DNA from: Nocardioides oceani
GTDB taxonomy: Bacteria > Actinomycetota > Actinomycetes > Propionibacteriales > Nocardioidaceae
Direction of reading: 5' to 3'
DNA: 64,000 nt
Assembly: GCF_030412965.1 (NCBI RefSeq)
Contig: NZ_JAUHJQ010000003.1
Span: 276,702 to 340,701, forward strand
Shown: in pieces, positions 1 to 10,066 of the stretch
How positions within the stretch are numbered: the first letter of the stretch is position 1
Layout: the number at the start of each line of letters is the position of its first letter
Notes under the pieces: generated by a model
What the model saw: only the letters and a program-made list of their open reading frames with translations
Database searches by the model: none
What the model was told of the DNA's origin: nothing
Made by a program: the position numbers and the translations under genes

Positions 1-16
1 ACTGGAGGCCGCCGAC

Positions 17-22
17 TAGGAT
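17..22 (+). promoter_or_regulatory. -10 hexamer for the universal stress gene
   Basis: The hexamer TAGGAT ends 7 nt before the ATG at 30, so transcription would begin at or next to the start codon (leaderless). No clear -35 is visible because the window begins here. Confidence 0.5.
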
Positions 23-29
23 CCGAGGC

Positions 30-551
30 ATGACCGAGAGCGCGCAGACCTCGTCCAACGGCCCCCGCATCGTCGTCGGGAACGACGGCTCCGAGCCCGC
101 CCTGCGGGCCGTGGAGTGGGCGCTCGACCACGCGCGCGCGGTCGGCGGCTCGGTCACCGTGCTGCGCGGGTGGACGCTGTCGACGGCCCCGCGGCCGGCG
201 TCGCAGACGATCGGCTACGTGCCGCCGCGCGCCGACTTCGAGGCGGCCGTGCTCGACGACCTGCGCTCGGACGTCGCCGACGCCGTGGCGGCCCGCGGCG
301 AGGGCGTCGACGTGCACTACGCGGCGTACTGCGGCCCCGCCGGCAACGCGCTCCTCGAGGCCTCCGAGACCGCCGACCTCGTCGTGGTCTCCTCGCGCGG
401 CCGCGGCGGCTTCCGCGGGCTCACCCTCGGCTCGACCACCGACCAGCTGGTGCGCCACGCGGCGTGCCCCGTCGTGGTGGTGCGGGGCGCCCGGACCAGC
501 GAGACCGAGCGCACCCGCACCCTCGACGTGGCGGTGCCGTCCTCCGAGTGA
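30..551 (+). CDS. universal stress protein (UspA family)
   Basis: This is a 173-residue, single-domain UspA-type protein. It opens with IVVGNDGSEPALRAVEWA, the first strand and loop of the Usp fold. It ends with the ATP-binding signature around residues 123-150: SRGRGG, then GSTTDQLVRHAACPVVVVR, which matches the G-x2-G-x9-G-S/T pattern. Such proteins bind ATP in the cytoplasm and support survival in hypoxia, stasis or oxidative stress; the exact role here is unknown. A -10-like hexamer lies 7 nt upstream of the ATG. A converging aldo/keto reductase follows 23 bp downstream. Confidence 0.9.
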   Translation: MTESAQTSSNGPRIVVGNDGSEPALRAVEWALDHARAVGGSVTVLRGWTLSTAPRPASQTIGYVPPRADFEAAVLDDLRSDVADAVAARGEGVDVHYAAYCGPAGNALLEASETADLVVVSSRGRGGFRGLTLGSTTDQLVRHAACPVVVVRGARTSETERTRTLDVAVPSSE

Positions 552-574
552 GGCGCCGCGCGGACGGGCGCCGG

Positions 575-1420
575 TCAGCCCGGCACGTAGTCGAACGTGT
601 CGGGGTCCGGGCCGGTGCGGCCCGCCGTGCCCCGGTCGAGGCCGCTGATCTCGGCGACCTCGTCGACGGTGAGCGAGAAGTCGAAGATGTCGAAGTTCTC
701 GCGGATCCGCTGCTCGGTCACCGACTTCGGGAAGATGATGTCGCCGCGCTCGACGTGCCAGCGCAGCGTCACCTGCGCGGGCGTCTTTCCGTGCGCCGCG
801 GCGATCCGGCCGATGACCTCGTCGTCGAGCACCGCGCCCTGCGCGATCGGCGACCACGCCTCGACCTCGATGCCGTGGCGGATCGAGGCGGCGCGGGCCT
901 CCTCGTTGCAGAAGTAGGGGTGGACCTCGATCTGGTTGACCGCCGGGACCACGCCGGTCTCCTCGACGATCCGGTCGAGGTGGGCGGGCTGGAAGTTCGA
1001 GACGCCGACGGCGCGGGCGCGGCCCTGCTCGACGAGCTCGGTCAGGGTGCGCCAGGTCGAGACGTAGTCGCCGTCGTACAGCGTCGGCAGCGGCCAGTGG
1101 ATGAGGAACAGGTCGATGGTGTCGACGCCGAGCTTGGTCAGCGTCTCGTCGAACGCGCGGCGGGCGTCGTCGGGGCGGTGGAAGCCGTTGTTGAGCTTGC
1201 TGGTGATCCACAGCTCGTCGCGGGGGATGCCGGAGGCCTTGACGGCCTCGCCGACGCCGGCCTCGTTCTGGTACATCTGCGCGGTGTCGATGTGCCGGTA
1301 GCCGATCTCCAGCGCCGTGCCGACCGCCGCCGCGGTGTCCTCCGGCGGCACCTGGTAGGTGCCGAAGCCCAGCTGGGGGATGGTCGTCTGGTTGTTCAGG
1401 GTGATCGTCGGGACGCTCAT
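575..1420 (-). CDS. aldo/keto reductase (2,5-diketo-D-gluconate reductase type)
   Basis: This 281-residue NADPH-dependent aldo/keto reductase reduces aldehydes or ketones in the cytoplasm. It shows the family order GFGTYQV, then GYRHIDTAQMYQNE with catalytic Asp and Tyr, ITSKLNN with the catalytic Lys, LIHWPLP with the catalytic His, and near the C-terminus FPKSVTEQRIREN for cofactor binding. I chose the ATG at 1420 because MSVPTITLNN is the usual family N-terminus. A TTG four codons upstream (1432) is also open, and a GGGAGG lies between the two. The substrate cannot be told from sequence. The start faces the NUDIX gene, leaving 65 bp for divergent promoters. Confidence 0.9.
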   Translation of the reverse strand: MSVPTITLNNQTTIPQLGFGTYQVPPEDTAAAVGTALEIGYRHIDTAQMYQNEAGVGEAVKASGIPRDELWITSKLNNGFHRPDDARRAFDETLTKLGVDTIDLFLIHWPLPTLYDGDYVSTWRTLTELVEQGRARAVGVSNFQPAHLDRIVEETGVVPAVNQIEVHPYFCNEEARAASIRHGIEVEAWSPIAQGAVLDDEVIGRIAAAHGKTPAQVTLRWHVERGDIIFPKSVTEQRIRENFDIFDFSLTVDEVAEISGLDRGTAGRTGPDPDTFDYVPG

Positions 1421-1485
1421 GCCTCCCGACAAGACCAGCCGGGTCCAAATCCTTCCCCGACCGGCCCGCAGGAGAGGATGGTCAC

Positions 1486-1938
1486 GTGAACGCCCCCGAG
1501 CCGGTCCCCTACACCGCCTACGACACCCGCCTGGCGTCGTACGCCGTCATCACCGACGACGAGGGCCGGATCCTGCTCGCGCTGTGGAACGAGGCGTCCG
1601 ACGGCGGCCGGTGGACCCTCCCCGGCGGCGGCGTCGAGCTCGACGAGACCGTCGAGGAGGGCGCGGTGCGCGAGGTCCGCGAGGAGACCGGGTACGACGT
1701 CCGGCTCGACCGGCTGATGACCGTCGACACCTACGTCATCCCCTCCTCCCGCCGCCACGTCGAGACCGACCGCCCGCTCAAGGCGGTCCGCGTGCTCTTC
1801 GCTGCCACGATCGTCGGCGGCGAGCTCACCCCGGAGGTCGACGGCACCACCGACGAGGCCCGCTGGTTCACCCCCGCCGAGGCCGCCCGCCTCCCGCACG
1901 TCTCGCTCGTCGACCTCGCGCTGGGGCTGCTCGGCTAG
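1486..1938 (+). CDS. NUDIX hydrolase
   Basis: A 150-residue NUDIX protein with a complete Nudix box, GGVELDETVEEGAVREVREE followed by TGY, at about residues 46-68. This motif binds the metal and hydrolyses nucleoside diphosphate-X substrates. The N-terminal YDTRLASYAVITDDEGRILL is the first sheet. The length fits a minimal one-domain family member; substrate unknown. The GTG start at 1486 follows GGAGAGG at 1471-1477. It is divergent from the aldo/keto reductase. Downstream lies a 180 bp spacer with repeats before capA. Confidence 0.88.
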   Translation: MNAPEPVPYTAYDTRLASYAVITDDEGRILLALWNEASDGGRWTLPGGGVELDETVEEGAVREVREETGYDVRLDRLMTVDTYVIPSSRRHVETDRPLKAVRVLFAATIVGGELTPEVDGTTDEARWFTPAEAARLPHVSLVDLALGLLG

Positions 1939-1999
1939 TCCCGGGGCCGGCCGGCTCCGGCGCTCCGGCTCTTCGGCACCGGCTCCGGGCGTCGACAAT

Positions 2000-2064
2000 C
2001 GTTCAATTGCGCGGTTGTAGCGCTTCTACCGGCGGGTAACGCGTCACAACCGTTCAATTGCGCG
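2000..2064. repeat. paired repeat in the capA upstream region
   Basis: The 14-mer CGTTCAATTGCGCG occurs at 2000-2013 and again at 2051-2064. The inner parts also form an inverted repeat: CAATTG-CGC-GGTTGT (2004-2018) faces ACAACC-GTT-CAATTG (2046-2060). A small GTAG/CTAC stem (2017-2029) sits in the middle. It is AT-richer than its surroundings and could be an operator or a transcript-end hairpin. Confidence 0.6.
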
Positions 2065-2106
2065 ATCGTGGACCGGCGGACGCGGCTCGCCGGTCCACGG
2101 GGCGGC

Positions 2107-2112
2107 TAGCGT
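2107..2112 (+). promoter_or_regulatory. -10 hexamer for capA-like gene
   Basis: TAGCGT ends 6 nt before the ATG at 2119, consistent with a leaderless transcript. Confidence 0.5.
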
Positions 2113-2118
2113 GGGCGG

Positions 2119-3468
2119 ATGAGGCGGTGGGGGACGGGGCTGGCGCTGGCGACCCTGCTGCTGGCCGGGTGCACCGACGAGACGGCCGAGCCGGGGGCCT
2201 CGCCGACCACGAGCGGCCCACCCGAGGCCGAGCCGGGTCCGGAACAGGGGCCGGAGCAGGAGCAGAAGCCGGAGCTGGTCGTCGTCGGGCACGCGACGCA
2301 GCCGCAGCTGCGCCTGTCGCGTCGTACGTCGGCGCGGGTGACCAGCGGCGAGGTGACCCGGTGGCGCGGCCGGCGGGTGGTGGCGGCCGGCCCCGTCGAG
2401 CGGCGGCTGCGAGCCGTCGAGGGCGACCCGGGCACCGTGGCGGTCGTGCCGCTGGAGGAGGTCCGGCCGACGGTGGTGGCAGCGACGGTGGCCGGCCGCG
2501 ACCCGGTCCGCGACGACCCGCGCGCGGTGCGGGTGGCGGTGGTCGGCGACGTGATGCTCGTGCGCGGGGTGCCGGACCCGTGGGGCGCGCTCGCGCCGAC
2601 GGCCGGCCGGCTCCGCGCCGCCGACGTGACGGTCGGCAACCTCGAGAGCACGCTCAGCCTCGACGGCGAGCCGATGCAGGACCCGCCGAGCGACTCGTTC
2701 GGCGCGACGCCGGCCCTGCTGGGGCCGCTCCAGCGTGCCGGGTTCGACGTGCTGTCGCTGGCCAACAACCACACCGGCGACTTCGGGGAGCGCGCGCTGC
2801 TCGACACGGTCCGCACGCTGCGCCGCAGCCCGGTCGAGGTGTTCGGCGCCGGCCCGGACCGCGCGGCGGCCAGCCGGCCGGCGTACCTCGTGCGCGGCGG
2901 GGTCCGCTTCGCCTTCGTCGGCTTCAACGCGATCGGCGAGACGCCGCAGGCGACGCCGGCCGGTCCGGGGGCGCTGAGCGTGCGGATGCCGCCGCGGACC
3001 GGGCCGCTGGTCGAGGCCGACCTCCGCCACGTCGAGCGGACGATCGCCCGGGCCGAGCGCGAGGCCGACGTGGTGGTCGTGCTGCCGCACTGGGGCACGC
3101 AGTACACCCACGAGCCCGTGCCCGTGCAGCGCACGGTCGCCCGTCGCCTCGTCGCGGCCGGCGCGGACCTCGTCGTGGGCGGCCACCCGCACTGGGTGCA
3201 GGGCGTGGACGCGGTGGCGGGGGTGCCGGTCGTGCACTCGCTGGGCAACTTCGTCTTCGACATGGACTTCATGGAGCAGACCCTCGAGGGCGTCGTGCTC
3301 GAGGCGACGTTCTGGGGCGCCGACCTCAGGGACGTCCGGCTGGTCCCCTACGCGATGGACCCGGCCACCTTCGCCCCGCGGTTCGTCCGCGGCGCGCGCG
3401 CCGCGGACATCCTCGGCGACGTGTGGTCGACCAGCACCGGCCCGTACGCCGTCACCGGAGCCAGCTGA
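2119..3468 (+). CDS. CapA-family metallophosphatase-like lipoprotein
   Basis: This 449-residue protein has a lipoprotein signal (MRRWGTGLALATLLLAGC, lipidated Cys 18), so it should be anchored outside the membrane. After about 120 low-complexity residues comes the CapA/PgsA-type domain: VVGDVMLVRG, VGNLEST, LSLANNHTGDFG, LPHWGTQYTHEP, VGGHPHWVQG and HSLGNFVFD, which together form a metallophosphoesterase-like metal site. CapA relatives take part in poly-gamma-glutamate or capsule assembly, but no capB or capC neighbours are present, so a cell-envelope hydrolase is as likely. Its 3' end overlaps the converging peptidase gene by 17 bp. Confidence 0.87.
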   Translation: MRRWGTGLALATLLLAGCTDETAEPGASPTTSGPPEAEPGPEQGPEQEQKPELVVVGHATQPQLRLSRRTSARVTSGEVTRWRGRRVVAAGPVERRLRAVEGDPGTVAVVPLEEVRPTVVAATVAGRDPVRDDPRAVRVAVVGDVMLVRGVPDPWGALAPTAGRLRAADVTVGNLESTLSLDGEPMQDPPSDSFGATPALLGPLQRAGFDVLSLANNHTGDFGERALLDTVRTLRRSPVEVFGAGPDRAAASRPAYLVRGGVRFAFVGFNAIGETPQATPAGPGALSVRMPPRTGPLVEADLRHVERTIARAEREADVVVVLPHWGTQYTHEPVPVQRTVARRLVAAGADLVVGGHPHWVQGVDAVAGVPVVHSLGNFVFDMDFMEQTLEGVVLEATFWGADLRDVRLVPYAMDPATFAPRFVRGARAADILGDVWSTSTGPYAVTGAS

Positions 3469-4432
3469 GCACCGTCCGCGCCGTGCGCGCCAGCTGGTCG
3501 CGGGAGACGACGGACGGCACGTCGGTCGAGGAGTGGTACGCCGCGTAGGACGTGCTTCCCAGCCGTGCCCCCGGCAGGCCGGCCCGCACGAACGACCAGT
3601 GGTCGCTGGACCGCTGCTCCAGGTCGGTCACCGTCGGCACGCCGGCCCGCTCCGCTGCCGCGAGCAGCTCCCGCTGGACGGGGTCGCCCGCGCCCGCGCT
3701 CCCGACCGGCAGCACCGACCCGACGCCGACCCGGTCGAGCGAGACCATCCCGCGCAGGCTCTGCCGCTCGCGGGCGGCCAGCCCGGCGACGTACGCCCGG
3801 GACCCGTAGTGGTGCTCGTCGTCGCTCGGCCCCCGCGGCTCCTCGGAGCCGAACGCGACCAGCACGACCGGCAGCCGGGTCCGCCGCTCGACCAGCGCCT
3901 CGGCGACCGCGAGCAGGACGCCGATCCCCGAGGCGTTGTCCTCGGCGCCGGGCGCCTGCGGCACGGTGTCGAGGTGGGCGCCGACGAGCAGCCACGGCCG
4001 TCCGGGCCGGAGGTCGCCGCGGGTCGCGACCACGTTGGTGGAGGGGCCGCCGCGGACCGGGATCCCCCACGAGACGCCCGCCGGTGTCGGGAACCGCTGC
4101 TGCTCCACGGACCAGTCGAGGTCGCGGAAGCGGCCGGCGACCCACCGGGCCGCACGGCGGTACGCCGGCGACGTGCCCGGCCGCGGGCCGACCGTGCCCG
4201 CGAGGTGCTCGACCGCGGCGACCGCCGTCGCGACCCGCACCTCGTCCGGGGACACCCGCGGCTCCGGCGCGGGCTCCGCGGTCGGAGAGGGAGGCGGAGG
4301 GGAGGTGGGCGCGGTCGCGGAGGTCGGGGGCGAGGGTGACGGCGCGGGCCCGGCGGCGGGCTCCGGGTCGCCGCTGCACGCGACGCCGAGGCAGACCACC
4401 AGCCCGACCGAGGCGATCGCGGACCGGCGCAC
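3452..4432 (-). CDS. M28-family zinc aminopeptidase, lipoprotein
   Basis: A 326-residue exported M28 metallopeptidase that would remove N-terminal amino acids outside the cell. The chosen GTG start (4432) gives a lipoprotein signal with lipobox LGVAC. A long Pro/Ser/Thr/Ala-rich linker follows. The catalytic domain has GAHLDTVP (Zn His and Asp), AEDNASGIG (bridging Asp), AFGSEEP (general base Glu and Zn Glu), VSLDRVGVG (Zn Asp) and AYHSSTD (Zn His). All ligands are present. The same frame stays open far upstream, but only this start yields a signal peptide. It overlaps the capA-like gene tail to tail by 17 bp, and the racemase gene ends 14 bp upstream of its start. Confidence 0.85.
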   Translation of the reverse strand: MRRSAIASVGLVVCLGVACSGDPEPAAGPAPSPSPPTSATAPTSPPPPSPTAEPAPEPRVSPDEVRVATAVAAVEHLAGTVGPRPGTSPAYRRAARWVAGRFRDLDWSVEQQRFPTPAGVSWGIPVRGGPSTNVVATRGDLRPGRPWLLVGAHLDTVPQAPGAEDNASGIGVLLAVAEALVERRTRLPVVLVAFGSEEPRGPSDDEHHYGSRAYVAGLAARERQSLRGMVSLDRVGVGSVLPVGSAGAGDPVQRELLAAAERAGVPTVTDLEQRSSDHWSFVRAGLPGARLGSTSYAAYHSSTDVPSVVSRDQLARTARTVLSWLR

Positions 4433-4446
4433 CCGACGATCGTGCC

Positions 4447-5154
4447 CTACGCGGGAGCCCCGTGGGGCGCGAGCGCGCGGTCGACGAGCAGCGAGGCGTG
4501 GGCGACGGTCGAGTCGACGAGGGGGAGCGGGGCGTCCTCGGGCCCGACGAGCAGCCCGATCTCGGTGCAGGCGAGCACCACGGCGTCGGCGCCGCGGTCG
4601 CGCAGCCCCTCCATCACCGCGACGTACGCCGCCCGCGACTCCGCCCGCACGATCCCCTGCGTCAGCTCCTCGAAGACCACCCGGTCCACCAGGTCGCGCC
4701 CGTCCTCCGGCGGCACGACGACGTCGATCCCGTGCGTGGCCAGGCGGTCGGCGTAGAACGTCTCCTCCATCACCCACCGGGTGCCCAGGAGGCCGAGCGT
4801 GGTCCAGCCCTCCCGCCGCGCGACGGCCGCGACCGCGTCGGCGATGTGCACCGCCGGGACGGTCAGCGCCGACTCCATCGCTGGGAAGTTCTTGTGCATC
4901 AGGTTGGTGCACAGGCCGACGAGGTCCGCGCCGCCGGCCTCGCAACGGCGGGCCGCGTCGGCGAGCAGCGCCGCCGAGCCGGCCCAGTCGCCGCGCAGCT
5001 GGTGGTCGCGCACCTCGGCGAAGTCCAGGGACTGCAGCGAGATGCGCGCCGAGGAGTGGCCGCCGAGGCGCGCGGCGACCTCGGTGTTGACGATCCGGTA
5101 GTAGGTGGCGGTCGAGTGCCAGGACATGCCGCCGACGAGTCCGATGGTCTGCAT
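4447..5154 (-). CDS. aspartate/glutamate racemase family protein
   Basis: A 235-residue cytoplasmic protein of the Asp/Glu racemase family, which interconverts L- and D-amino acids using two cysteines and no cofactor. It starts MQTIGLVGGMSW, the family opening. Both cysteine motifs are present: GLCTNLMHK (about residue 82) and VLACTEIGLL (about residue 195). The sequence resembles broad-specificity RacX/YgeA types more than MurI. It is divergent from a LysR regulator with a 73 bp gap, so it is the likely target of that regulator. The peptidase gene follows 14 bp downstream on the same strand. Confidence 0.85.
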   Translation of the reverse strand: MQTIGLVGGMSWHSTATYYRIVNTEVAARLGGHSSARISLQSLDFAEVRDHQLRGDWAGSAALLADAARRCEAGGADLVGLCTNLMHKNFPAMESALTVPAVHIADAVAAVARREGWTTLGLLGTRWVMEETFYADRLATHGIDVVVPPEDGRDLVDRVVFEELTQGIVRAESRAAYVAVMEGLRDRGADAVVLACTEIGLLVGPEDAPLPLVDSTVAHASLLVDRALAPHGAPA

Positions 5155-5215
5155 GCGCCCCAGCGTGGCGGGGCGCGCGATCCAAAGGGAATCCCCATCC
5201 TGGTAAGACCGGGCA

Positions 5216-5221
5216 TAAGTT
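5216..5221 (+). promoter_or_regulatory. -10 hexamer for the lysR gene
   Basis: TAAGTT ends 6 nt before the ATG at 5228, which suggests a leaderless transcript. The shared 73 bp spacer with the racemase also holds GGGAATCCC (5188-5196), a possible half of a LysR site. Confidence 0.45.
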
Positions 5222-5227
5222 GAGCCT

Positions 5228-6148
5228 ATGGCCATCGACCCCCGCCGCCTGCTCCTGCTGCGCGACGTCGCCCGGGCCGGCTCGATCAGCGCGGCGGCGC
5301 GGGCCGTCGGCTGGACCCAGCCGGCCGTCAGCCAGCACCTCGCCCGGCTCGAGCGCGACGCGGGCGGGCCGCTCCTGCTGCGTGGACCGGCCGGCGTCAC
5401 CCCGACCGAGGCCGGCCGGGCTCTGCTGCGCCGCGCGGACGTGGTCGCCGCCGAGCTGCACGCCGCCGAGGAGGAGCTGGCGGCGCTGCACGGGCTACGC
5501 GGCGGCCGCGTCCGCCTCGTCGCGTTCCCCTCGGCGGCCGCGACGCTGGTCCCCCGCGCGCTCGGCGCGCTCGCGGCGGCGCACCCCGACGTCGAGGTCG
5601 GCCTCGAGCAGGCCGAGCCGCCCGAGGCGCTCGCCGCGGTCGCGGCCGGCGACGCCGACCTCGCGCTCGTCTTCGGGTACGACGGCCCGCCGGCCGGTCT
5701 CGGGGCGCTGGCCTGGCGCCCCGTCCTCGAGGAGCCGGTCCACCTGGTCCTCCCGCCGGGACCGCCGGGTCCGGCGGAGGCGGCCGACCTGGCCGACCTC
5801 GCCGAGCTCGCCGACGAGGACTGGATCGGCGGCTGCGTGCGGTGCCGGACCCACCTGGTCGAGCGCTGCGAGGCCGCGGGGTTCACGCCGACCGTGCGGC
5901 ACAGCAGCGACGACTACGTGGTGGTGCAGAACCTCGTGGCCCGCGGGCTGGGGGTCACGGTGCTGCCGGCGTCGGCGCTCGCGGCGTACCGCCACCCCGC
6001 TGTGCGCGTCGTGCCGCTCGCCGCGCTCGGCCGCCGGCACGTCGGCGTGGCGCACCGGCCGGGCGCGGACGCCGTGCCGGCCTTCGCCGCCCTGGTCGCA
6101 GAAGTCATGGCGGCAGGGCGGGAACAACCCCGGCCCGCCCTCCGTTGA
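5228..6148 (+). CDS. LysR-family transcriptional regulator
   Basis: A 306-residue LysR regulator. Residues 3-62 form the winged helix-turn-helix (LLLLRDVARAGSISAAARAV, then WTQPAVSQHLARLE). The effector domain starts near residue 92 (VRLVAFPSAAATLVPRAL) and ends with the typical VVVQNLVARGLGVTVLPASAL. It probably senses a small ligand and controls the divergent racemase. Regulators in this position often repress themselves too, which is an inference. A CVRCR motif near residue 203 is unusual but not obviously a metal site. Confidence 0.88.
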   Translation: MAIDPRRLLLLRDVARAGSISAAARAVGWTQPAVSQHLARLERDAGGPLLLRGPAGVTPTEAGRALLRRADVVAAELHAAEEELAALHGLRGGRVRLVAFPSAAATLVPRALGALAAAHPDVEVGLEQAEPPEALAAVAAGDADLALVFGYDGPPAGLGALAWRPVLEEPVHLVLPPGPPGPAEAADLADLAELADEDWIGGCVRCRTHLVERCEAAGFTPTVRHSSDDYVVVQNLVARGLGVTVLPASALAAYRHPAVRVVPLAALGRRHVGVAHRPGADAVPAFAALVAEVMAAGREQPRPALR

Positions 6149-6163
6149 GCCCAGTGAGCAAAG

Positions 6164-6183
6164 TTGAGTTGGACGGACTCAAG
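6164..6183. promoter_or_regulatory. HAIR operator upstream of dnaK (HspR binding site)
   Basis: TTGAGT (6164-6169), a 7 nt spacer and ACTCAA (6177-6182) match the HspR-associated inverted repeat consensus CTTGAGT-N7-ACTCAAG; the outer base matches on the right side only. It lies about 115 bp upstream of dnaK, where HspR would repress the operon until heat shock. Confidence 0.9.
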
Positions 6184-6299
6184 TCGTCTGTCAGACTCGG
6201 ACCAGCACCGCGACCGGCCCGGCCGGCCCGCGGCCGAAGACTCCCGGTGCCCCGGCGGCACCGGTCCCAGAACACCCGAGCAAGCGGAGGTTGCATCCC

Positions 6300-8155
<1,856 letters not shown>

Positions 8156-8159
<4 letters not shown>

Positions 8160-8830
8160 GCGGCGCCCACCCCGAGGACCCTCAGCCGGACATGGGCGGC
8201 CCGCCGATGACCGACGACCCCGTCGACCCGGTCACCGGCGACGCGGCCGGCCACGTGGACGAGGCGGGGGTGGCCGAGACCCCCGCCGCGCCCGGGCCGG
8301 ACCTCGCGCCCGAGGACGTCGAGGGCGCGCCCGCCACCGCGGCGGGCGAGACCCCCGGCGAGCCCGACCCGGCGCAGGACGAGCTCACCGTCACGCGGAT
8401 GGAGCTCGCCGAGCGGACGGCCGACCTGCAGCGGCTGCAGGCCGAGTTCGTCAACTACAAGCGCCGCGTCGAGCGGGACCGCGACCTGCTCCGGGAGAAC
8501 GCGACGTACGCCGCGCTCACCCCGATCATCGAGGTGCTCGACACCATCGACCGCGCGCGGGAGTCGGCGCAGCACCAGGGGGAGGAGCTCGAGGGTGGCT
8601 TCCGGACCGTCGCCGAGCAGCTCGAGCGGACCGTCGAGCGGCTGGGGCTGACCAAGTTCGGCGCCCCGGGCGACGCGTTCGACCCGAGCCTGCACGAGGC
8701 GCTCAGCCACCTCGGCGAGGACCCCGAGGTCGAGGTGACCACCTGCAAGGTCGTCGCCAAGGCCGGCTACCGGATCGGCGACCGCGTGGTCCGCGCGGCG
8801 CAGGTCCTGGTCGCGGACCCGCCGCAGTAA
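8156..8830 (+). CDS. grpE: nucleotide exchange factor GrpE
   Basis: A 224-residue GrpE that releases ADP from DnaK. The first 75 residues are acidic and Pro-rich with no fold expected. The coiled coil follows ([26 protein letters not shown]), then the beta domain with [18 protein letters not shown] and [21 protein letters not shown], both typical GrpE signatures. Its GTG start overlaps the dnaK stop (GTGA), so translation is probably coupled. Confidence 0.96.
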
Positions 8831-8864
8831 GGCAGACACCACAGATGACGGGAGGGAGGTGCGG

Positions 8865-10064
8865 ATGAGCACCGACGACGGCTTCCGGGCCGACTGGGTC
8901 CAGAAGGACTTCTACGCCGAGCTCGGCCTGAAGAAGGACGCCACGGCCGACGAGATCAAGAAGGCCTACCGCAGGCTCGCGCGCGCCAACCACCCCGACT
9001 CCAACCCCGGTGACACCGCCAAGCACGAGAAGTTCAAGGCGGTGGCCGAGGCGTACGACGTCGTCGGTGACCCGGAGAAGCGCAAGAAGTACGACGAGCT
9101 GCGCTCCCTCCACGGCTCCGGCGCGTTCCGTGGCGGCTTCGGCGGGGGCGGCTTCGGCGGTGGTGGCGCGGGCGGCATCAACCTCGAGGACCTCCTCCGC
9201 GACCGCGCCGGCGGTGGCGGCGGGTTCGGGGACATGTTCGGCGACCTCTTCGGCGGGGGAGGCGGCGGTGGCGGCTTCGGCCGGCGCGGCCAGCAGGCCC
9301 GCCGGCCCGCCAAGGGCGCCGACGTCGAGACGACCGCGACGATCGGGTTCACCGACGCGATCGAGGGCGTGACCGTCTCCCTGCGGCTGTCCTCCGACGC
9401 GCCGTGCCCGGACTGCTCGGGCACCGGCGGCAAGCCCGGCACCAAGCCCAAGGTCTGCCCCGAGTGCGAGGGCGCGGGGTACGTCGTGGCGTCGGCGGGC
9501 GGCGCGTTCGCCATCAACGAGACCTGCCCCCGCTGCGGCGGCCGGCAGCTGGTCTACGACGAGGCGTGCCCGACCTGTCACGGCAGCGGCCGCGGCACCT
9601 CGGCGCGCACCATCCAGGCCCGGATCCCCGCCGGCGTCAAGGACGGCCAGCGGATCCGGCTGCGCGGCAAGGGCGCGGCCGGCGAGAGCGGCGGCCCGGC
9701 CGGTGACCTCTACGTCACGGTCAAGGTCTCCCCGCACCGGATCTTCGGGCGCAAGGACGCCAACCTCACCCTCGACGTGCCGATCTCCTTCGACGAGGCG
9801 GCGCTCGGGGCCGAGGTGAAGGTCCCCACGCTGAGCGGCGCGCCGGTCACGCTGCGGATCCCGCCGGGCACGCCCACCGGCCGCACGTTCCGCGTGCGTG
9901 GCAAGGGCGCGCCCAAGCCGGACGGCTCGACGGGCGACCTGCTCGCGACCGTCGAGGTGCAGGTCCCGGCCGTGCTCGACGCGCGGGCGCGCGAGGCGGT
10001 CGAGGCCTACCGGGATGCGATGGCCGGCAAGCCGCTGCGGGCCGGGTTGTTCGAGGGGAGCTGA
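8865..10064 (+). CDS. dnaJ: co-chaperone DnaJ (Hsp40)
   Basis: A 399-residue type I Hsp40 that delivers substrates to DnaK and stimulates its ATPase. The J domain (about residues 10-73) carries HPD. A long Gly/Phe-rich region follows (about 82-145), then a zinc-binding region with CPDCSGTG, CPECEGAG, CPRCGGRQ and CPTCHGSG, and two C-terminal substrate-binding beta domains. The third zinc motif ends GRQ instead of the usual G-x-G. The ATG at 8865 was chosen over a GTG two codons upstream because GGAGGGAGG (8851-8859) is spaced 5 nt from it. It is third in the HAIR-controlled operon. Confidence 0.97.
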   Translation: MSTDDGFRADWVQKDFYAELGLKKDATADEIKKAYRRLARANHPDSNPGDTAKHEKFKAVAEAYDVVGDPEKRKKYDELRSLHGSGAFRGGFGGGGFGGGGAGGINLEDLLRDRAGGGGGFGDMFGDLFGGGGGGGGFGRRGQQARRPAKGADVETTATIGFTDAIEGVTVSLRLSSDAPCPDCSGTGGKPGTKPKVCPECEGAGYVVASAGGAFAINETCPRCGGRQLVYDEACPTCHGSGRGTSARTIQARIPAGVKDGQRIRLRGKGAAGESGGPAGDLYVTVKVSPHRIFGRKDANLTLDVPISFDEAALGAEVKVPTLSGAPVTLRIPPGTPTGRTFRVRGKGAPKPDGSTGDLLATVEVQVPAVLDARAREAVEAYRDAMAGKPLRAGLFEGS

Positions 10065-10066
10065 GC

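Noticed and set aside
2058..3548. Long Arg/Ala-rich reading frames over the CapA-like gene (and similar frames throughout the window).
   Set aside because: They are shadow frames of GC-rich coding DNA: low-complexity Arg/Ala/Gly/Pro composition, no domains, and a well-supported gene in another frame.
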